Assembly (NCBI RefSeq): GCF_900174585.1
Contig: NZ_FWPT01000002.1
Span: 620,001-684,000 of the forward strand
Direction: 5' to 3'
DNA from: Parendozoicomonas haliclonae
GTDB taxonomy: Bacteria > Pseudomonadota > Gammaproteobacteria > Pseudomonadales > Endozoicomonadaceae
DNA: 64,000 nucleotides
Shown: positions 63,782-64,000 of the stretch, piece after piece
Layout: each line of letters opens with the position of its first letter
How positions within the stretch are numbered: position 1 is the stretch's first letter
Position numbers and translations under genes: made by a program
The notes under the pieces: model-generated
Seen by the model: only the letters and a program-made list of their open reading frames with translations
What the model was told of the DNA's origin: nothing
The model's database searches: none

Positions 63782-64000
63782 ATGCCCCGTTACCGAAACA
63801 AGACTGTTGTGATCACAGGCGCCTGTGGTGGTATTGGCCGGGCGCTGGCCCTGCGGTTTGGTGAAGCAGGTGCCCGTATCGCTCTGATTGATATCCGGGA
63901 AGAACAGTTGGCGGCATTCTCAGAACATCTGCAAAGCCGCAATATTCAGGCACAGGGTTACCTGTGTGATATCAGCGATGCTGAGCAGGTGGAAAAGACA
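63782..64000 (+). CDS. Short-chain dehydrogenase (N-terminal part, cut off by window edge)
   Basis: The first 73 codons of an SDR. The cofactor loop ITGACGGIGRALALRFGEAG and the acidic end of the second strand (LIDIRE, favouring NAD) are present, as is CDISDAE, which aligns with the adenine-ring Asp. AAGGAGA lies just upstream of the ATG. The catalytic part lies beyond the window, so the substrate cannot be judged. Confidence 0.85.
   Translation, partial: MPRYRNKTVVITGACGGIGRALALRFGEAGARIALIDIREEQLAAFSEHLQSRNIQAQGYLCDISDAEQVEKT

Noticed and set aside
1-64000. CRISPR array, prophage, insertion sequence, tRNA or rRNA genes
   Set aside because: Reading both strands, I saw no regularly spaced repeats, no transposase or phage genes and no RNA-gene signatures.

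Overview
The window reads as a compact chromosomal segment of a marine-type gammaproteobacterium. Three things suggest an Oceanospirillales/Pseudomonadales-like organism: the proA-rsfS-rlmH-mrdA-mrdB-mltB-rlpA-dacA-ybeD-lipB-lipA cell-envelope block, a Pseudomonas-style fimT/U-pilVWX-pilY1-pilE pilus cluster, and an adenine deaminase of the Pseudomonas type. Endozoicomonadaceae or a relative is my best guess, but that placement is inference; no rRNA or tRNA gene was seen. No phage, insertion sequence or CRISPR array was recognised.

Layout. 1-4.5 kb: truncated ilvD, a thioesterase, an AraC regulator and a divergent di-iron-type hydrolase. 4.4-10.1 kb: a singlet-oxygen-type stress locus. An ECF sigma factor with a canonical ChrR zinc/cupin anti-sigma factor is transcribed divergently from FAD oxidoreductase-DUF1365-cyclopropane synthase-DUF3833. 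Both transcription units carry the same TGATCC-N16-CGTA promoter. 10.2-15 kb: an NSS-family symporter and an Mla-like lipid ABC transporter. 15.2-22.7 kb: type IV pilus minor pilins and a 1585-residue PilY1 with a threefold repeat inserted in its von Willebrand domain. 23.4-30.3 kb: a LysR regulator, a divergent two-subunit GcvPA/GcvPB-like PLP enzyme, an ATP-NAD-kinase-like protein, an SDR and an orphan amino-acid binding protein. 30.4-41.4 kb: lipoate synthesis and the cell-wall elongation block, with nadD missing from its usual place.

42.8-46.9 kb is the most striking stretch: a Tat-exported reductive dehalogenase (RdhA) with its small membrane anchor (RdhB), an upstream LuxR-type regulator in an AT-richer patch, and an OprD-type porin immediately downstream. 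Two large sensor kinases follow (47.1-52.4 kb). 52.6-64 kb: an RmlD-like protein that has lost the SDR Tyr/Lys pair, two OmpW paralogues flanking a 41-residue membrane protein that resembles the CcoM subunit of cbb3 oxidase, DUF72, a P-loop kinase-like protein, the helicase HrpB, a small secreted protein, a large exported protein with a coiled coil and C2H2/C2HC-like zinc-finger modules, a TVP38 membrane protein, a ferredoxin-NADP reductase-like protein and a truncated SDR.

As a set, these genes fit a respiratory, surface-attached marine bacterium that meets photo-oxidative stress and possibly organohalides. Protein identities rest on motifs and remembered family features; no database search was run.
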